Shown here: one piece after another, positions 37,716 through 46,933 of the stretch
Layout of the letters: each line of letters opens with the position of its first letter
Numbering within the stretch: the stretch's first letter is position 1
Source of the DNA: Thalassoglobus neptunius
Lineage (GTDB): Bacteria > Planctomycetota > Planctomycetia > Planctomycetales > Planctomycetaceae
NCBI RefSeq assembly: GCF_007859735.1
Contig: NZ_SIHI01000001.1
Coordinates: 914,170-978,169, forward strand
Length of the DNA stretch: 64,000 bases
Reading direction: 5' to 3'
Position numbers and translations under genes: made by a program
The notes under the pieces: model-generated
Database searches by the model: none
Told to the model about the DNA's origin: nothing
The model's input: only the letters and a program-made list of their open reading frames with translations

Positions 37716-38108
37716 CGTTGAAGCACCTTTAATCTGCTTGAAGTGGACCGCTGAACCGGCTCGGACCGACAACGAAGTCACGCGCGACGTTATTGATTAA
37801 CGTGTGCAGAGAGGACATGAACACCTCAAAACGTTGTAACTCTCGGACGGAGCGCATGCAACGTCCTCTCCACACTTCCAGGACGGTCTCTTTCGAAAAT
37901 CGAAACGAAACGCTGGTCGACCTGACGAAAAGTGGAAGACTGCGGCGAGTTTGTCCACCAGGATGACAGCTGACCTGTATAATTCGTTCAACCTGAAGAA
38001 TGAATCGTTGACTCACAGTGATTGTGCCGATCACTCCAGCAGAACATTGACTCGACTGTCAATCTGATAGAATTCGGACAATCGCCATGACCAGCTCCGG
38101 AGAGTTCG
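37716..38108. other. 393-bp divergent intergenic region
   Basis: Promoter region for the acidic-tail protein (reverse) and the DUF1501 protein (forward, preceded by GGAGAG). No gene or strong repeat seen. Confidence 0.4.
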
Positions 38109-39554
38109 ATGCAGTTTGATTACGATCCACTCCAACTCCAAACGCGTCGCCATTTTCTCGGGCAGACCTCCAACGGTCTCGGAGGGATCGCACTGGCCAG
38201 CCTTCTCGGGGCATCGTCTCCCCTCTCTGCGGACACTTCCGACCCGCTCAGTCCGAAAACGCCACCCTTTCCGGCGAAAGCGAAGAGCGTCATCTATCTG
38301 CATATGGCAGGCTCTCCTCCTCAGCACGATCTTTTCGACTACAAGCCGAAGTTGGTCGAAATGACCGGCAAGGACTGTCCTGAAGAAGTGACCAAGGGCG
38401 AACGCTTTGCATTTATCAAAGGGACTCCGAAACTTCTCGGAACCCCACACAAGTTCTCGCAGCATGGCGAAAGCGGAGCATGGCTCTCCGATCTGCTTCC
38501 GAATCTCGCAAAAAATGCGGACGATCTCTGCTTCGTTAAGTCGATGCACACTGACCAGTTTAACCACGCCCCTGCCCAGTTGCTTCTCTATACCGGCTCT
38601 CCCCGCCAAGGCCGTCCGTCGATGGGATCGTGGGTCACCTATGGACTGGGAGCTGAAAACGAAAACCTGCCCGGTTTCGTCGTCCTGATTTCTGGTGGAA
38701 CATCTCCGTCGGCGGGAAAGAATGCCTGGGGAAGCGGGTTTCTACCCTCTGTTTATCAGGGAGTTCAGTGCCGATCCAAGGGAGATCCGGTCTTGTACGT
38801 CAGCAACCCGGACGGAATGGATCGACAGGTCCGATCGCTAACAATTGACTCCATTGGCGAACTCAATCGCCTTCAGGCAGAGCAATTCGGAAGCCAGGAA
38901 ACGCTGACGAGAATCGCTCAATACGAACTCGCGTTTCGGATGCAGGTTTCAGTCCCCGAAGTGATGGACATCGCTGCGGAGCCCAAGCATATTCAGGAAG
39001 CCTACGGAGCTCAGCCGGGTGAAGCGAGTTTTGCGAACAATTGCCTGCTGGCCCGACGACTCGTCGAACAGGGAGTCCGATTCGTTCAACTCTTTGACTG
39101 GGGATGGGACTTCCACGGAAACTCTGTTCAGAATGATATTAAGTTGTCGCTTCCCGACCGGTGCAAACCGATGGATCAGGCTGTCGCAGCGCTGATTCAG
39201 GACCTCAAAGAACGAGGACTGCTCGACGAGACCCTCATCGTCTGGAGCGGTGAGTTCGGCCGGACTCCATTAAACGAAGAACGGAACGGGTCGAAGTTTC
39301 TGGGAAGAGATCACCATCCTCACTGCTACACCATTTTTCTCGCGGGAGCAGGGATTAAGCCCGGAACGACTTACGGAGCAACGGACGAACTTGGCTATTT
39401 CGTCGCCGAGAATCCGGTCCATGTCCATGACCTGCAAGCGACCATCTTGCACCAACTGGGCTTCGATCACACTCGACTGACTTACCGTTTCCAGGGACGC
39501 GATTATCGTCTTACCGACGTTCACGGCCACGTTGTGGACGAGTTATTGATTTAA
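38109..39554 (+). CDS. DUF1501 protein with Tat signal
   Basis: 481 residues. The N-terminus QTRRHFLGQTSNGLGGIALASLLG is a twin-arginine signal. The body has the DUF1501 landmarks: KAKSVIYLHMAGSPPQHDLFD, MHTDQFNHAPAQLLLYTG, and VWSGEFGRTPLNE, an alkaline-phosphatase/sulfatase-like fold. Members are planctomycete-specific, exported, often paired with DUF1549/1553 proteins, and of unknown substrate. GGAGAG precedes the ATG at 38109. It lies 200 bp before the nucleotidyltransferase gene. Confidence 0.9.
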   Translation: MQFDYDPLQLQTRRHFLGQTSNGLGGIALASLLGASSPLSADTSDPLSPKTPPFPAKAKSVIYLHMAGSPPQHDLFDYKPKLVEMTGKDCPEEVTKGERFAFIKGTPKLLGTPHKFSQHGESGAWLSDLLPNLAKNADDLCFVKSMHTDQFNHAPAQLLLYTGSPRQGRPSMGSWVTYGLGAENENLPGFVVLISGGTSPSAGKNAWGSGFLPSVYQGVQCRSKGDPVLYVSNPDGMDRQVRSLTIDSIGELNRLQAEQFGSQETLTRIAQYELAFRMQVSVPEVMDIAAEPKHIQEAYGAQPGEASFANNCLLARRLVEQGVRFVQLFDWGWDFHGNSVQNDIKLSLPDRCKPMDQAVAALIQDLKERGLLDETLIVWSGEFGRTPLNEERNGSKFLGRDHHPHCYTIFLAGAGIKPGTTYGATDELGYFVAENPVHVHDLQATILHQLGFDHTRLTYRFQGRDYRLTDVHGHVVDELLI

Positions 39555-39747
39555 CGCTCCTGCAGCTCGAATTGCCGGAATTTCCACAATATTGACCTGT
39601 CACTTCCTCGTTGATTCATTTCCTCAAGTATTCCTTAACGAACACGTGCGTCGCTTCGTCTTTTTGAACTCGCACGTGCAACCGGAAATCTGCTTCATCG
39701 TCGATTCATTTCAGCATTCGAATTTTTCAACTCTATCAGGGATTACC

Positions 39748-40494
39748 ATGGCTGAAGTTCTGGCCGTTATTCTCGCTGCAGGCAAAAGCAAGCGAATGAA
39801 ATCGGAAACGCCCAAAGTTCTTCATGAGGTTTGCGACCGCCCCATGATCGAACATGTTCTCGACGCTGCTCGCGAAGCGGGTTGTCAGAAAATTGTGGTT
39901 GTTGTCGGCCATAAAGCTGACGAAGTGCAGGCAGCACTTTCCCATCACGATGATGTTTCGTTCGCGCTACAGGCTGAGCAACTTGGAACCGGTCACGCTG
40001 TGATGTGCTGCCGAGACACATTGGCTTCCCACACCGGCCCAGTCCTCGTTCTGACTGGAGACACTCCATTGCTGCAGGGAGAGTCCCTCAAAGGACTGAT
40101 CTCTGAACTTGAAGGCAACTCGGCAGGGTGTGTCGTGGGAACCGCGACGACGGAAAACAACTTCGGGCTAGGACGGATTGTTCGCTCAGACGACGGAGTT
40201 TTCCTGCGAATCGTCGAAGAAAAAGACGCCTCCGACGAAGAACGCGCCATCACTGAAATCAACACCGGGTGCTTTGCGTTCGACGGAGAATCACTTCTTG
40301 AAGCTCTGGATGACATCACTTCCGACAATGCGCAGGGTGAGTATTACCTCACCGATTGTGCAGAGATCATGCGAACCAAAGGCAAGACCGTTCTTGCTGC
40401 ATGCCGAATGGATATCGTCGAAGCGATGGGAGTCAACACGCAGGAACAGCTTGCGGAAGTTGAGCAAGTTATGAAAACCCGTTCGGCGACTTAA
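39748..40494 (+). CDS. stand-alone GlmU-type nucleotidyltransferase
   Basis: 248 residues that match the N-terminal uridylyltransferase domain of GlmU. Evidence: the signature LAAGKSKRMKSETPKVLHEV, QAEQLGTGHAVM, the metal-binding TGDTPLL and the NTGCFAF segment, ending GEYYLTD. The left-handed beta-helix acetyltransferase domain of bifunctional GlmU is absent, so this would make a UDP- or other NDP-sugar from sugar 1-phosphate but not acetylate GlcN-1-P. ATG 39748 starts directly at MAEVLAVILAAG. The PNPOx-like gene starts 7 bp downstream, probably in the same transcript. Confidence 0.9.
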   Translation: MAEVLAVILAAGKSKRMKSETPKVLHEVCDRPMIEHVLDAAREAGCQKIVVVVGHKADEVQAALSHHDDVSFALQAEQLGTGHAVMCCRDTLASHTGPVLVLTGDTPLLQGESLKGLISELEGNSAGCVVGTATTENNFGLGRIVRSDDGVFLRIVEEKDASDEERAITEINTGCFAFDGESLLEALDDITSDNAQGEYYLTDCAEIMRTKGKTVLAACRMDIVEAMGVNTQEQLAEVEQVMKTRSAT

Positions 40495-40501
40495 AGATCT
40501 C

Positions 40502-41131
40502 ATGACAGACAACATCGACACTCACCCTTTCACGACTCGCATCGGCGACCTTGATCAGCTTCGCGACCAGTGCTGGACGGAACTGGAAGCCGGTTCTCAA
40601 ACTCCCGACCATCCGTGGAAACTCGGAGCGTTCGGGACGGTCGCCGACGATGGTCCGAGAGTTCGAATGCTTGTGGTCCGAAATGTCGATCGAGACGCCG
40701 GGCAACTCGTGTTTTATACCGACGTCCGATCATCGAAAGTGGATCAGATCGCCAAATCCCCAGCGACATCGATTTTGCTTTGGCATCCACAGCTGCGAAT
40801 GCAACTCACCGTGAGCGGACAGAGTCACGTATTGAGTTCCGGTGAGATCTGGGAACGCGAGTGGAAAGAATCCGCGCTGACCAGTCGGCGTGCTTACCTC
40901 GGAGAAGACGCTCCCGGAACCGTCGCAGATGGTCCCAACGTCAATTTCCCGAGTCAGTTCACTGATCGTCCGCCGACGGGTGCAGAGTCTCTCAGCGGAC
41001 AGAAGAACTTCGCTGTGATCCAAACGACTGTCACGCAGATGGACCTGTTAATCCTTCAACAATCCGGGAACATCCGCGCCCAATGGACGCTGACGAATCG
41101 CCAATGGTCCGGGAACTGGATTGCTCCGTAG
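40502..41131 (+). CDS. PNPOx-like FMN-binding protein (Alr4036-type)
   Basis: 209 residues. A pyridoxamine-5'-phosphate-oxidase-like split barrel with the FMN-contact blocks PRVRMLVVRNVD, LVFYTDVRSSK and SILLWHPQLRMQL, ending in the short W-x-G-x-W-x-A-P C-terminus. PNPOx proper has a longer C-terminus with an RxR PLP-binding set, not clearly present here, so the flavin is likely but PdxH activity is uncertain. It sits 7 bp after the nucleotidyltransferase gene. Confidence 0.82.
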   Translation: MTDNIDTHPFTTRIGDLDQLRDQCWTELEAGSQTPDHPWKLGAFGTVADDGPRVRMLVVRNVDRDAGQLVFYTDVRSSKVDQIAKSPATSILLWHPQLRMQLTVSGQSHVLSSGEIWEREWKESALTSRRAYLGEDAPGTVADGPNVNFPSQFTDRPPTGAESLSGQKNFAVIQTTVTQMDLLILQQSGNIRAQWTLTNRQWSGNWIAP

Positions 41132-41433
41132 ACAACTCTGCATCGACACTCCATCGACATTGAAATGACTCTGCGAGCTGAACATTCGGGAACAAGGGCC
41201 GCTTAAAAAACGCTGTGTTCAGTCGTTGAAGCGACGTCCCGGCAACGCCTCAAGTGGGCCAAATCGGGCACTTGCTGCGAGGATTCGACCGGACTTGCGG
41301 CTTCGTGAAGTGTGTGAATTCGCGAGCGAATGGACATCTCTTAGAAAATTCGGCAACATTTCCTCCTCCTTCGTGGTCCAAATTTCGTAGATGTGGCATA
41401 CCACCTCACTCATCACTGACCGTTGGAAGCCGT
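41132..41433. other. 302-bp region upstream of ABC exporter
   Basis: No gene. CTGAACA (41178-41184) and TGTTCAG (41216-41222) form a 7-bp inverted repeat with a long spacer; whether it is regulatory is unclear. No TTGACA-type promoter was recognised. Confidence 0.35.
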
Positions 41434-42378
41434 ATGACGACCGAGACGAATGTTGTTTCCGTTAAGAATTTGAACGTCCACTACGGAAAACTTCACGCTG
41501 TTCGAGGAATCTCTTTCGAAATCCCCAAAGGGGAAGTCTTCGGGTTCATCGGTCCGAATGGGGCCGGAAAGTCCTCCACAATTCGCGTTCTGGCCACTCT
41601 TCAGAAGAAATTCACCGGGCAAGTCTGTGTGAACGGAATCGAAGTTCGAGAAAATCCCGACCGCATTCGGGAGATGATCGGATTTATGCCGGACTTTTTC
41701 GGGGTCTACGAAGACTTAACCGCGCGGGAATATCTGCACTTCTTTGCCGCCGCCTATCGCCTTCCAAAAGATCGACGACACAGCACAGTCTCCGATGTGC
41801 TCGAATTGACAGACCTCACACACAAAATCGACTCTCCCGTCGACTCACTGTCTCGAGGAATGAAGCAGCGACTGGCACTCGCCCGCGTTCTGCTCCACGA
41901 CCCGGATCTTTTATTGCTCGACGAACCCGCCTCCGGACTCGATCCGCGTGCCAGAATCGAAGTCCGTGAGTTGCTGAAAGCAATGCAGGAAATGGGCAAA
42001 ACCATCCTCATTTCGAGCCACATTCTCCATGAACTCGCGCAGCTTTGCACACGAATTGGAATCATCGAAGCCGGTCAGCTCGTGGCGGAAGGATCCCTCA
42101 ACGAAATCTTTCAGCAGCTGTCCCTCAAGCGTGTCGTGCATGTTCAGATCGTCAAACTCAGCGACGAAGCCCTCAAGGAAATGGAACAGATCCCGGGAAT
42201 TGATTCGGTCGAACGTCATACGGATCGCGTCGCGATTCGCCTTCGAGAAGACGAGCTTGCCGTTGAAGATCTGCACAGTGAACTGGTCCGCCTTGGTTGC
42301 AAGATTCGAATGTTCCAACCGGAAGCGATGGACATGGAGACAGCGTTCATGAAGTTGACGGAAGGAGTGACCGCCTGA
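41434..42378 (+). CDS. ABC exporter ATP-binding protein
   Basis: 314 residues with a complete ABC cassette. It has Walker A GPNGAGKSS (residues 40-48), a Q-loop-region IGFMPDFFG in which Asp follows Pro in place of the usual Gln, the signature LSRGMKQR, Walker B LLLLDEPASGLD, and the H-loop SSH. A ~90-residue C-terminal regulatory tail ends at MDMETAFMKLTEG, as in ABC-2 exporters. ATG 41434 is chosen over longer starts that begin in non-coding sequence. Its stop overlaps the permease ATG (TGATG), so the two are translationally coupled. Confidence 0.93.
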   Translation: MTTETNVVSVKNLNVHYGKLHAVRGISFEIPKGEVFGFIGPNGAGKSSTIRVLATLQKKFTGQVCVNGIEVRENPDRIREMIGFMPDFFGVYEDLTAREYLHFFAAAYRLPKDRRHSTVSDVLELTDLTHKIDSPVDSLSRGMKQRLALARVLLHDPDLLLLDEPASGLDPRARIEVRELLKAMQEMGKTILISSHILHELAQLCTRIGIIEAGQLVAEGSLNEIFQQLSLKRVVHVQIVKLSDEALKEMEQIPGIDSVERHTDRVAIRLREDELAVEDLHSELVRLGCKIRMFQPEAMDMETAFMKLTEGVTA

Positions 42379-44303
42379 TGGCCAGAAATCAGACAATTGG
42401 GCTCCCGTTGCTCGCGAAAGAAATGATTGAGCAGTCAGCACGGAAACGAACGTATGTCGTGCGTTCCGTCTATGCGATTCTGCTCTTCGGGTTCGCGACG
42501 CTCATTTTTTCCGGTCAGATTTACGATCGTGTCACGTCCCCGATGCAACTTCTCGGTAAGGGCCGGGAAATGTTCTTCATTCTGACGATGCTGCAAATCG
42601 TTGGTATTGCGTTGTTCACACCTGCCCTCACCTGCGGAGCGATTACGACCGAGAAAGAACGAAATACGATCGGCCTCCTGTTCCTCACTCGGCTTGGGCC
42701 ATGGACAATTCTTCTTGAGAAATACTTCGGACGTCTGATCCTGATGGGGACGTACCTGCTCATTTCTCTTCCGCTGTTCGGCTTTTGTTATGCGCTGGGT
42801 GGAGTGGAGCAGGCCCAGGTGTGGTACGGATTCTACGCGCTCACTGTGCTGGTCATCGAACTGGCTTCGCTGGCGATTCTCTGTTCAACGTATTTTCGGA
42901 CGACAGTCAACGCTTTCATCGCCACGTATCTGATCGGCATCGCGCTGGCTTTCGGCCCGGTCTTCCTCATCGAAGGACTGGGGATCGAAATTGTGAGAGT
43001 ATTCTTTCGAGAAGCATGGTCTCTGGTCGACATGGGATTCGCATTCTTCGGGCGAATGGGACAACTCGCGCTCGTCGGAACGGCATCGTTTTTCGGTTCC
43101 AATCTCGATGGAGTTCTCGACTGGCAACCCCATTCCTACTTTTCCGTTTACGACCGCACACTACGAAGTGGGTTTACGTTCTTCTGCCCGGTTCCCATTC
43201 TGGAAGCGTCGGACTCGGTTGCCGTCACGACACCAAGTTGGCAGATTCTGGCTATGGGGATTCCGTCTCTCGCGATCTCGGCCCTGTTTCTTCTGATGGC
43301 CAGATATTTCCTGGTTTGGCGGGCGTTTGCGTCCCCCAGACGATATCTCGTTCTGTTCTTTCAATCGCTGGATCGGCTCTTTCAGAAAGCCAATCAAAAT
43401 CGCGTGACGCAGGGAATTGTGCTGGTCCGGGAAAGTAGCTCTCTTCCTGTGTATCAACCGGTCGCATGGAGAGAAACGACGAAGACGTCACTCGGATCGT
43501 TTCGCTATCTGTTGAGAATTTTTATCGCTCTGGAATTTCCCGTGGTGGCTGTTTGTGCGATTGCCATCGCCACCTCTGTCGGATCGTTTTACTCGAACCG
43601 GCATCCTGCGATCGCAATCATGGTCTTCTTGTGCTGGATTATTGCGATCCTGCTGACAGTCGTCCGCTCTGCTTCCCTTGTCGCCGGGGAACGATCTCAT
43701 GAAACACTGGATGTGCTTCTAACGACTCCAATCACAAGTCAGCAGCTCATCAGCCAGAAGTTTCAGGGTGTGATGCGACTGATGTTTGTTGTCGCCACTC
43801 CGCTTCTGACAGCGATGGTCATGCAAGCCTGGTACGGAATGGTGACAGACTCCGGTTCCGACTGGTCTCGCTTTTTCAATCAGCCGGAACGTTCTCCATC
43901 TGCCTACTTATTTGCAAGCTCATTGATGGCGGTCCTCAGCCTACCGATGTTCGCCTGGCTGAGCTTGTTGATGGGGCTGTGGATGAAGTCATCCACCAAG
44001 GCGATCTTTTCATCGCTGGCAATCATTGTCGCGTGGATGGTGATCCCAATGGTGGTTCTGATCACGCTCTTTGAGATGTTTCATGTCGGCCGGCATGACG
44101 GAATTGTCACGACACTGATGATGTCGCCGGTGGTCGTACCGTTTCTCCATGAGATCTCAGAACTTGACGATCTCTTCGATTCACACTGGCCCATCGTGCT
44201 TGCGAACATCCTGATGTATGGATGCTTTCTGTCGCTGTTTCGATATCTTTGCTACAAGAACGGAGCCAGACTGCTCGGTCGATCCGAAGACAATTGGTCG
44301 TAG
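42378..44303 (+). CDS. ABC-2 type permease, large
   Basis: 641 residues with about twelve hydrophobic helices in two clusters (residues ~20-330 and ~400-620), suggesting a fused two-half permease. It overlaps the ATP-binding gene by one base in TGATG. Blocks such as TTEKERNTIGLLFLTRLGPW and AGERSHETLDVLLTTPITSQQL recall the repeated 'E+NT..LL.T.p' motif of ABC-2/GldF-like permeases, once in each half. Substrate is unknown; such pairs export polysaccharides, lipids or gliding factors. Confidence 0.88.
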   Translation: MARNQTIGLPLLAKEMIEQSARKRTYVVRSVYAILLFGFATLIFSGQIYDRVTSPMQLLGKGREMFFILTMLQIVGIALFTPALTCGAITTEKERNTIGLLFLTRLGPWTILLEKYFGRLILMGTYLLISLPLFGFCYALGGVEQAQVWYGFYALTVLVIELASLAILCSTYFRTTVNAFIATYLIGIALAFGPVFLIEGLGIEIVRVFFREAWSLVDMGFAFFGRMGQLALVGTASFFGSNLDGVLDWQPHSYFSVYDRTLRSGFTFFCPVPILEASDSVAVTTPSWQILAMGIPSLAISALFLLMARYFLVWRAFASPRRYLVLFFQSLDRLFQKANQNRVTQGIVLVRESSSLPVYQPVAWRETTKTSLGSFRYLLRIFIALEFPVVAVCAIAIATSVGSFYSNRHPAIAIMVFLCWIIAILLTVVRSASLVAGERSHETLDVLLTTPITSQQLISQKFQGVMRLMFVVATPLLTAMVMQAWYGMVTDSGSDWSRFFNQPERSPSAYLFASSLMAVLSLPMFAWLSLLMGLWMKSSTKAIFSSLAIIVAWMVIPMVVLITLFEMFHVGRHDGIVTTLMMSPVVVPFLHEISELDDLFDSHWPIVLANILMYGCFLSLFRYLCYKNGARLLGRSEDNWS

Positions 44304-44339
44304 CTTTGAGCGACAAGCGATCGAACCGATCACTCGTCC

Positions 44340-45221
44340 TTACACATCGGGATAGAGTCGTTCGCCCGCAGCCCGGAACTCATTGATCATTCGTCGCATT
44401 GTTCGCCAACGGTCGTCCGGATTTCTCTCGAGCCCTTGCATAATTGTGTTCGCAATCTGTTCGTCGAGGTCAGGGCGAAGCTTGAGAATGTCTTTCGGAG
44501 GTTGATTCACATGCTGAAGAACTGCTTCCAATGAATCCGCAGCCGGCCACGGAAGCTCACCGGTGAACATTTCGAAACAGGTGACCGAATAGGAATAGAT
44601 GTCGATTCTCTCGTCCGTTGGCTGTCGAGTAATCAACTCAGGTGCCATGTAGTTGGCAGTTCCGGTCCGGTTGCCCGGTTTTCGGAAATCGGGAGTATTG
44701 GGAACCATCAACCCGAAATCGATCACTTTGACCAGTTCGTCGTTGGTGACCATGATATTTCGCGGGCAAAGATCACGATGAATCCATTCGTTGGAATGGA
44801 GGTAATTCATCGCTTCACCAAGTTGAATCGCGTACCAGATGCAATTCTCACGCATCCGCTCGTTCTGCACTTCCACGAGGTAGCTGAGACTCACCCCTTC
44901 GATGAATTCCATGACGAGGTATTCCTCGTCATCGGTTGTGATCCCATGAAGATGAGTTTTCACGATATTGGGATGATTGAGAAGTACAGCGATCTGCCCT
45001 TCAGTCGGACGAGCAAGTCCCTGAAATCGTTGATTGAGCCTCACAAGTTTCGCTTTGTCCAACACCTTGACGGCGACGAGACTCTGGCTCGCTGGATCGG
45101 TTGCTTTCCAGACTTTGGACATGCTCCCCTGACCAACTCGATTGTGAAGCTGGTAGGCTTTCTGCACGTTGACTTTGTGAACCTTCTCCTGCTTCTTGAA
45201 GAGTCGCTTGAGGAAACTCAT
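44340..45221 (-). CDS. Ser/Thr protein kinase (catalytic-loop Lys replaced)
   Basis: 293-residue eukaryotic-like kinase domain without a membrane helix or sensor domain. Landmarks are GQGSMSKVW (glycine loop), VAVKVL with Lys52, HPNIV, HRDLCPRN at residues 148-155, IDFGLM, YMAPELI and DIYSYSVTCFEMFTGELPW. The catalytic Asp150 and Asn155 are kept, but the usual Lys two residues after the Asp is Cys152. ATG 45221 (MSFLKRLFKK) is preferred to a TTG at 45272. Soluble; may phosphorylate FHA-protein ligands, but no link is shown. Confidence 0.9.
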   Translation of the reverse strand: MSFLKRLFKKQEKVHKVNVQKAYQLHNRVGQGSMSKVWKATDPASQSLVAVKVLDKAKLVRLNQRFQGLARPTEGQIAVLLNHPNIVKTHLHGITTDDEEYLVMEFIEGVSLSYLVEVQNERMRENCIWYAIQLGEAMNYLHSNEWIHRDLCPRNIMVTNDELVKVIDFGLMVPNTPDFRKPGNRTGTANYMAPELITRQPTDERIDIYSYSVTCFEMFTGELPWPAADSLEAVLQHVNQPPKDILKLRPDLDEQIANTIMQGLERNPDDRWRTMRRMINEFRAAGERLYPDV

Positions 45222-45330
45222 AGCATTCCGATCATCATTGGAAATGGTTTGATCTGATTCTTCGGACGACAAATCTCAACGATCGATGGCCCCGCCCAGA
45301 ACTCACAGGGAAGCTTCTCGTTCGCTCATC

Positions 45331-46197
45331 TCAAGTGCAATAGTCCACAATACGAACGATTTCGCTGCGAAGTTCCGTTCTTGGAACAATCGTATCGATA
45401 AACCCGTGCTTCAAAAGAAATTCGCTCGTCTGAAAACCTTCCGGAAGTTCCGAACTCACAGTGGCTTTCACGACACGTGGTCCAGCGAACCCAATCAACG
45501 CTTCCGGTTCTGCGATGATCACATCGCCCAACGAAGCGAAACTGGCTGCAACGCCACCCATTGTCGGATCTGTCAACACGGAGATATAGAGTCCGCCTGC
45601 GTCATGGAACCGCCCAAGGGCTGCTGACACCTTTCCCATTTGCATCAGCGACAGAATCCCTTCGTGCATCCGTGCCCCGCCGCCTGATCCACTGACAATG
45701 ATCAGCGGAAGTTTTTGACGGGTTGCCTCTTCAGTCGCGCGCGTCAACTTTTCGCCGACAACGGAACCCATGCTTCCCATGATGAATGCGGAATCGGTCA
45801 GACCGAAGACAACCGGACGACCTCGCATATACCCTTTCCCGACCACACATGCTTCGTCGAGACCGGTCTTCTTCTGCTCAGCAATGAGCCTTGTTTTGTA
45901 AGGTTTCTGGTCGTGAAAATTCAGTGGATCGACCGAACGAAGCTCCGTGTACCATTCTTCGAAGCTGTCGTCGTCGAAGAGCTGCTGAATACGAACCCGG
46001 GCTGGGACGTAAAAGTGGTGCGAGCACTCCGGACACAGGCGAAGGTTTTTCTCGACTTGTTTGCGAAAGATCGTCGCGGAACATTTTGGGCAGCGAAGCC
46101 ACAATCCCTCGGGGACACCACGTTTTCGGCGAGGGGTCGAAGATTCATCATTCATAGACGGTGTCGCCGGACGTGCGATTTCGGGGCCAGTACTCAT
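45331..46197 (-). CDS. accD: acetyl-CoA carboxylase carboxyltransferase subunit beta
   Basis: 288 residues. The N-terminal zinc ribbon has CPKC (36-39) and CPECS (55-58). The crotonase-like carboxyltransferase core follows with [24 protein letters not shown]-like [13 protein letters not shown] and the oxyanion segment [10 protein letters not shown]. It transfers carboxyl from carboxybiotin to acetyl-CoA with AccA, the first step of fatty-acid synthesis. accA, accB and accC are not in the window. A ~25-residue Ser/Pro/Thr-rich stretch precedes the zinc ribbon and varies in length between species. Confidence 0.95.
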   Translation of the reverse strand: MSTGPEIARPATPSMNDESSTPRRKRGVPEGLWLRCPKCSATIFRKQVEKNLRLCPECSHHFYVPARVRIQQLFDDDSFEEWYTELRSVDPLNFHDQKPYKTRLIAEQKKTGLDEACVVGKGYMRGRPVVFGLTDSAFIMGSMGSVVGEKLTRATEEATRQKLPLIIVSGSGGGARMHEGILSLMQMGKVSAALGRFHDAGGLYISVLTDPTMGGVAASFASLGDVIIAEPEALIGFAGPRVVKATVSSELPEGFQTSEFLLKHGFIDTIVPRTELRSEIVRIVDYCT

Positions 46198-46336
46198 ATG
46201 CAGAACATCTCACTGTCGTCATCGAGCAAGTTGTCAAAGTGAACACTTGCTTGAGAGCGAAGGGAATGCGGATCGTTTTATACGGTCGAAGGACAAGACG
46301 TGCATATCTTGTGGAAATCGCTCGGACTTGTCGAGC

Positions 46337-46927
46337 CTACTTCGCCGAAGTGTTATGGCTGACAGCAGTTGGAGAATCGATTTGCTGGCAGCAAGCAGAC
46401 TGGCGCTGCTTCCCGAAGGAGTCTTTTAAATCGGGCGACTCCCCTCGAATTTGACACTCGATCAACGATGCAAGTGGCTCCGAAGCAACAATGGCGATAA
46501 CGCCTCCCTTTTTCACCGGCTTGCGCAACGCCTCTTGAATTCTCTCACACGCATACTCGCCCGCTTCTCCTTGCGGAGGACAGACTGACCCGGGTGCTTC
46601 CCGCCATTGTTTGAAAACACGTGGCTGCTTCGCACGGATTTCTTCCAGGCAGAGCCCTTGCCACAACCCGAGATCGACATTGCTCAACTGATCGAGAACC
46701 TTCAACGGGAGATCAAGTTGGCGGCTGATTCGACGGGCTGTCGACAATGCTGGTTCGTTCGGGCCACAATAAATTCGGTCGATCCCCGCAAGCTGAACCT
46801 GCTCAATCAGTGCGTCAACCTGACTGATGCCACGCTCAGTGAGAGGCAAATTCAAAGTACCCTGAAGCCGATCCTGGACATCGTAGTCCGTTTCTCCCGG
46901 CCGAATCAGGAAGATAGCCATGTTCAT
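46337..46927 (-). CDS. histidine-phosphatase-fold pseudoenzyme
   Basis: 196 residues with the phosphoglycerate-mutase/histidine-phosphatase fold: LTERGISQVDAL, IYCGPNEPALSTARRI, LGLWQGL. The catalytic RHG motif reads RPG (Pro10 in place of the phospho-accepting His), and the second His region (VSHG in active members) reads VASEP. Both catalytic histidines are therefore missing, and phosphatase or mutase activity is unlikely. It lies 6 bp downstream of rpe on the same strand and is probably co-expressed. The acidic and basic pocket partly remains, so ligand binding or a regulatory role is conceivable. Confidence 0.85.
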   Translation of the reverse strand: MNMAIFLIRPGETDYDVQDRLQGTLNLPLTERGISQVDALIEQVQLAGIDRIYCGPNEPALSTARRISRQLDLPLKVLDQLSNVDLGLWQGLCLEEIRAKQPRVFKQWREAPGSVCPPQGEAGEYACERIQEALRKPVKKGGVIAIVASEPLASLIECQIRGESPDLKDSFGKQRQSACCQQIDSPTAVSHNTSAK

Positions 46928-46933
46928 CCTTTA

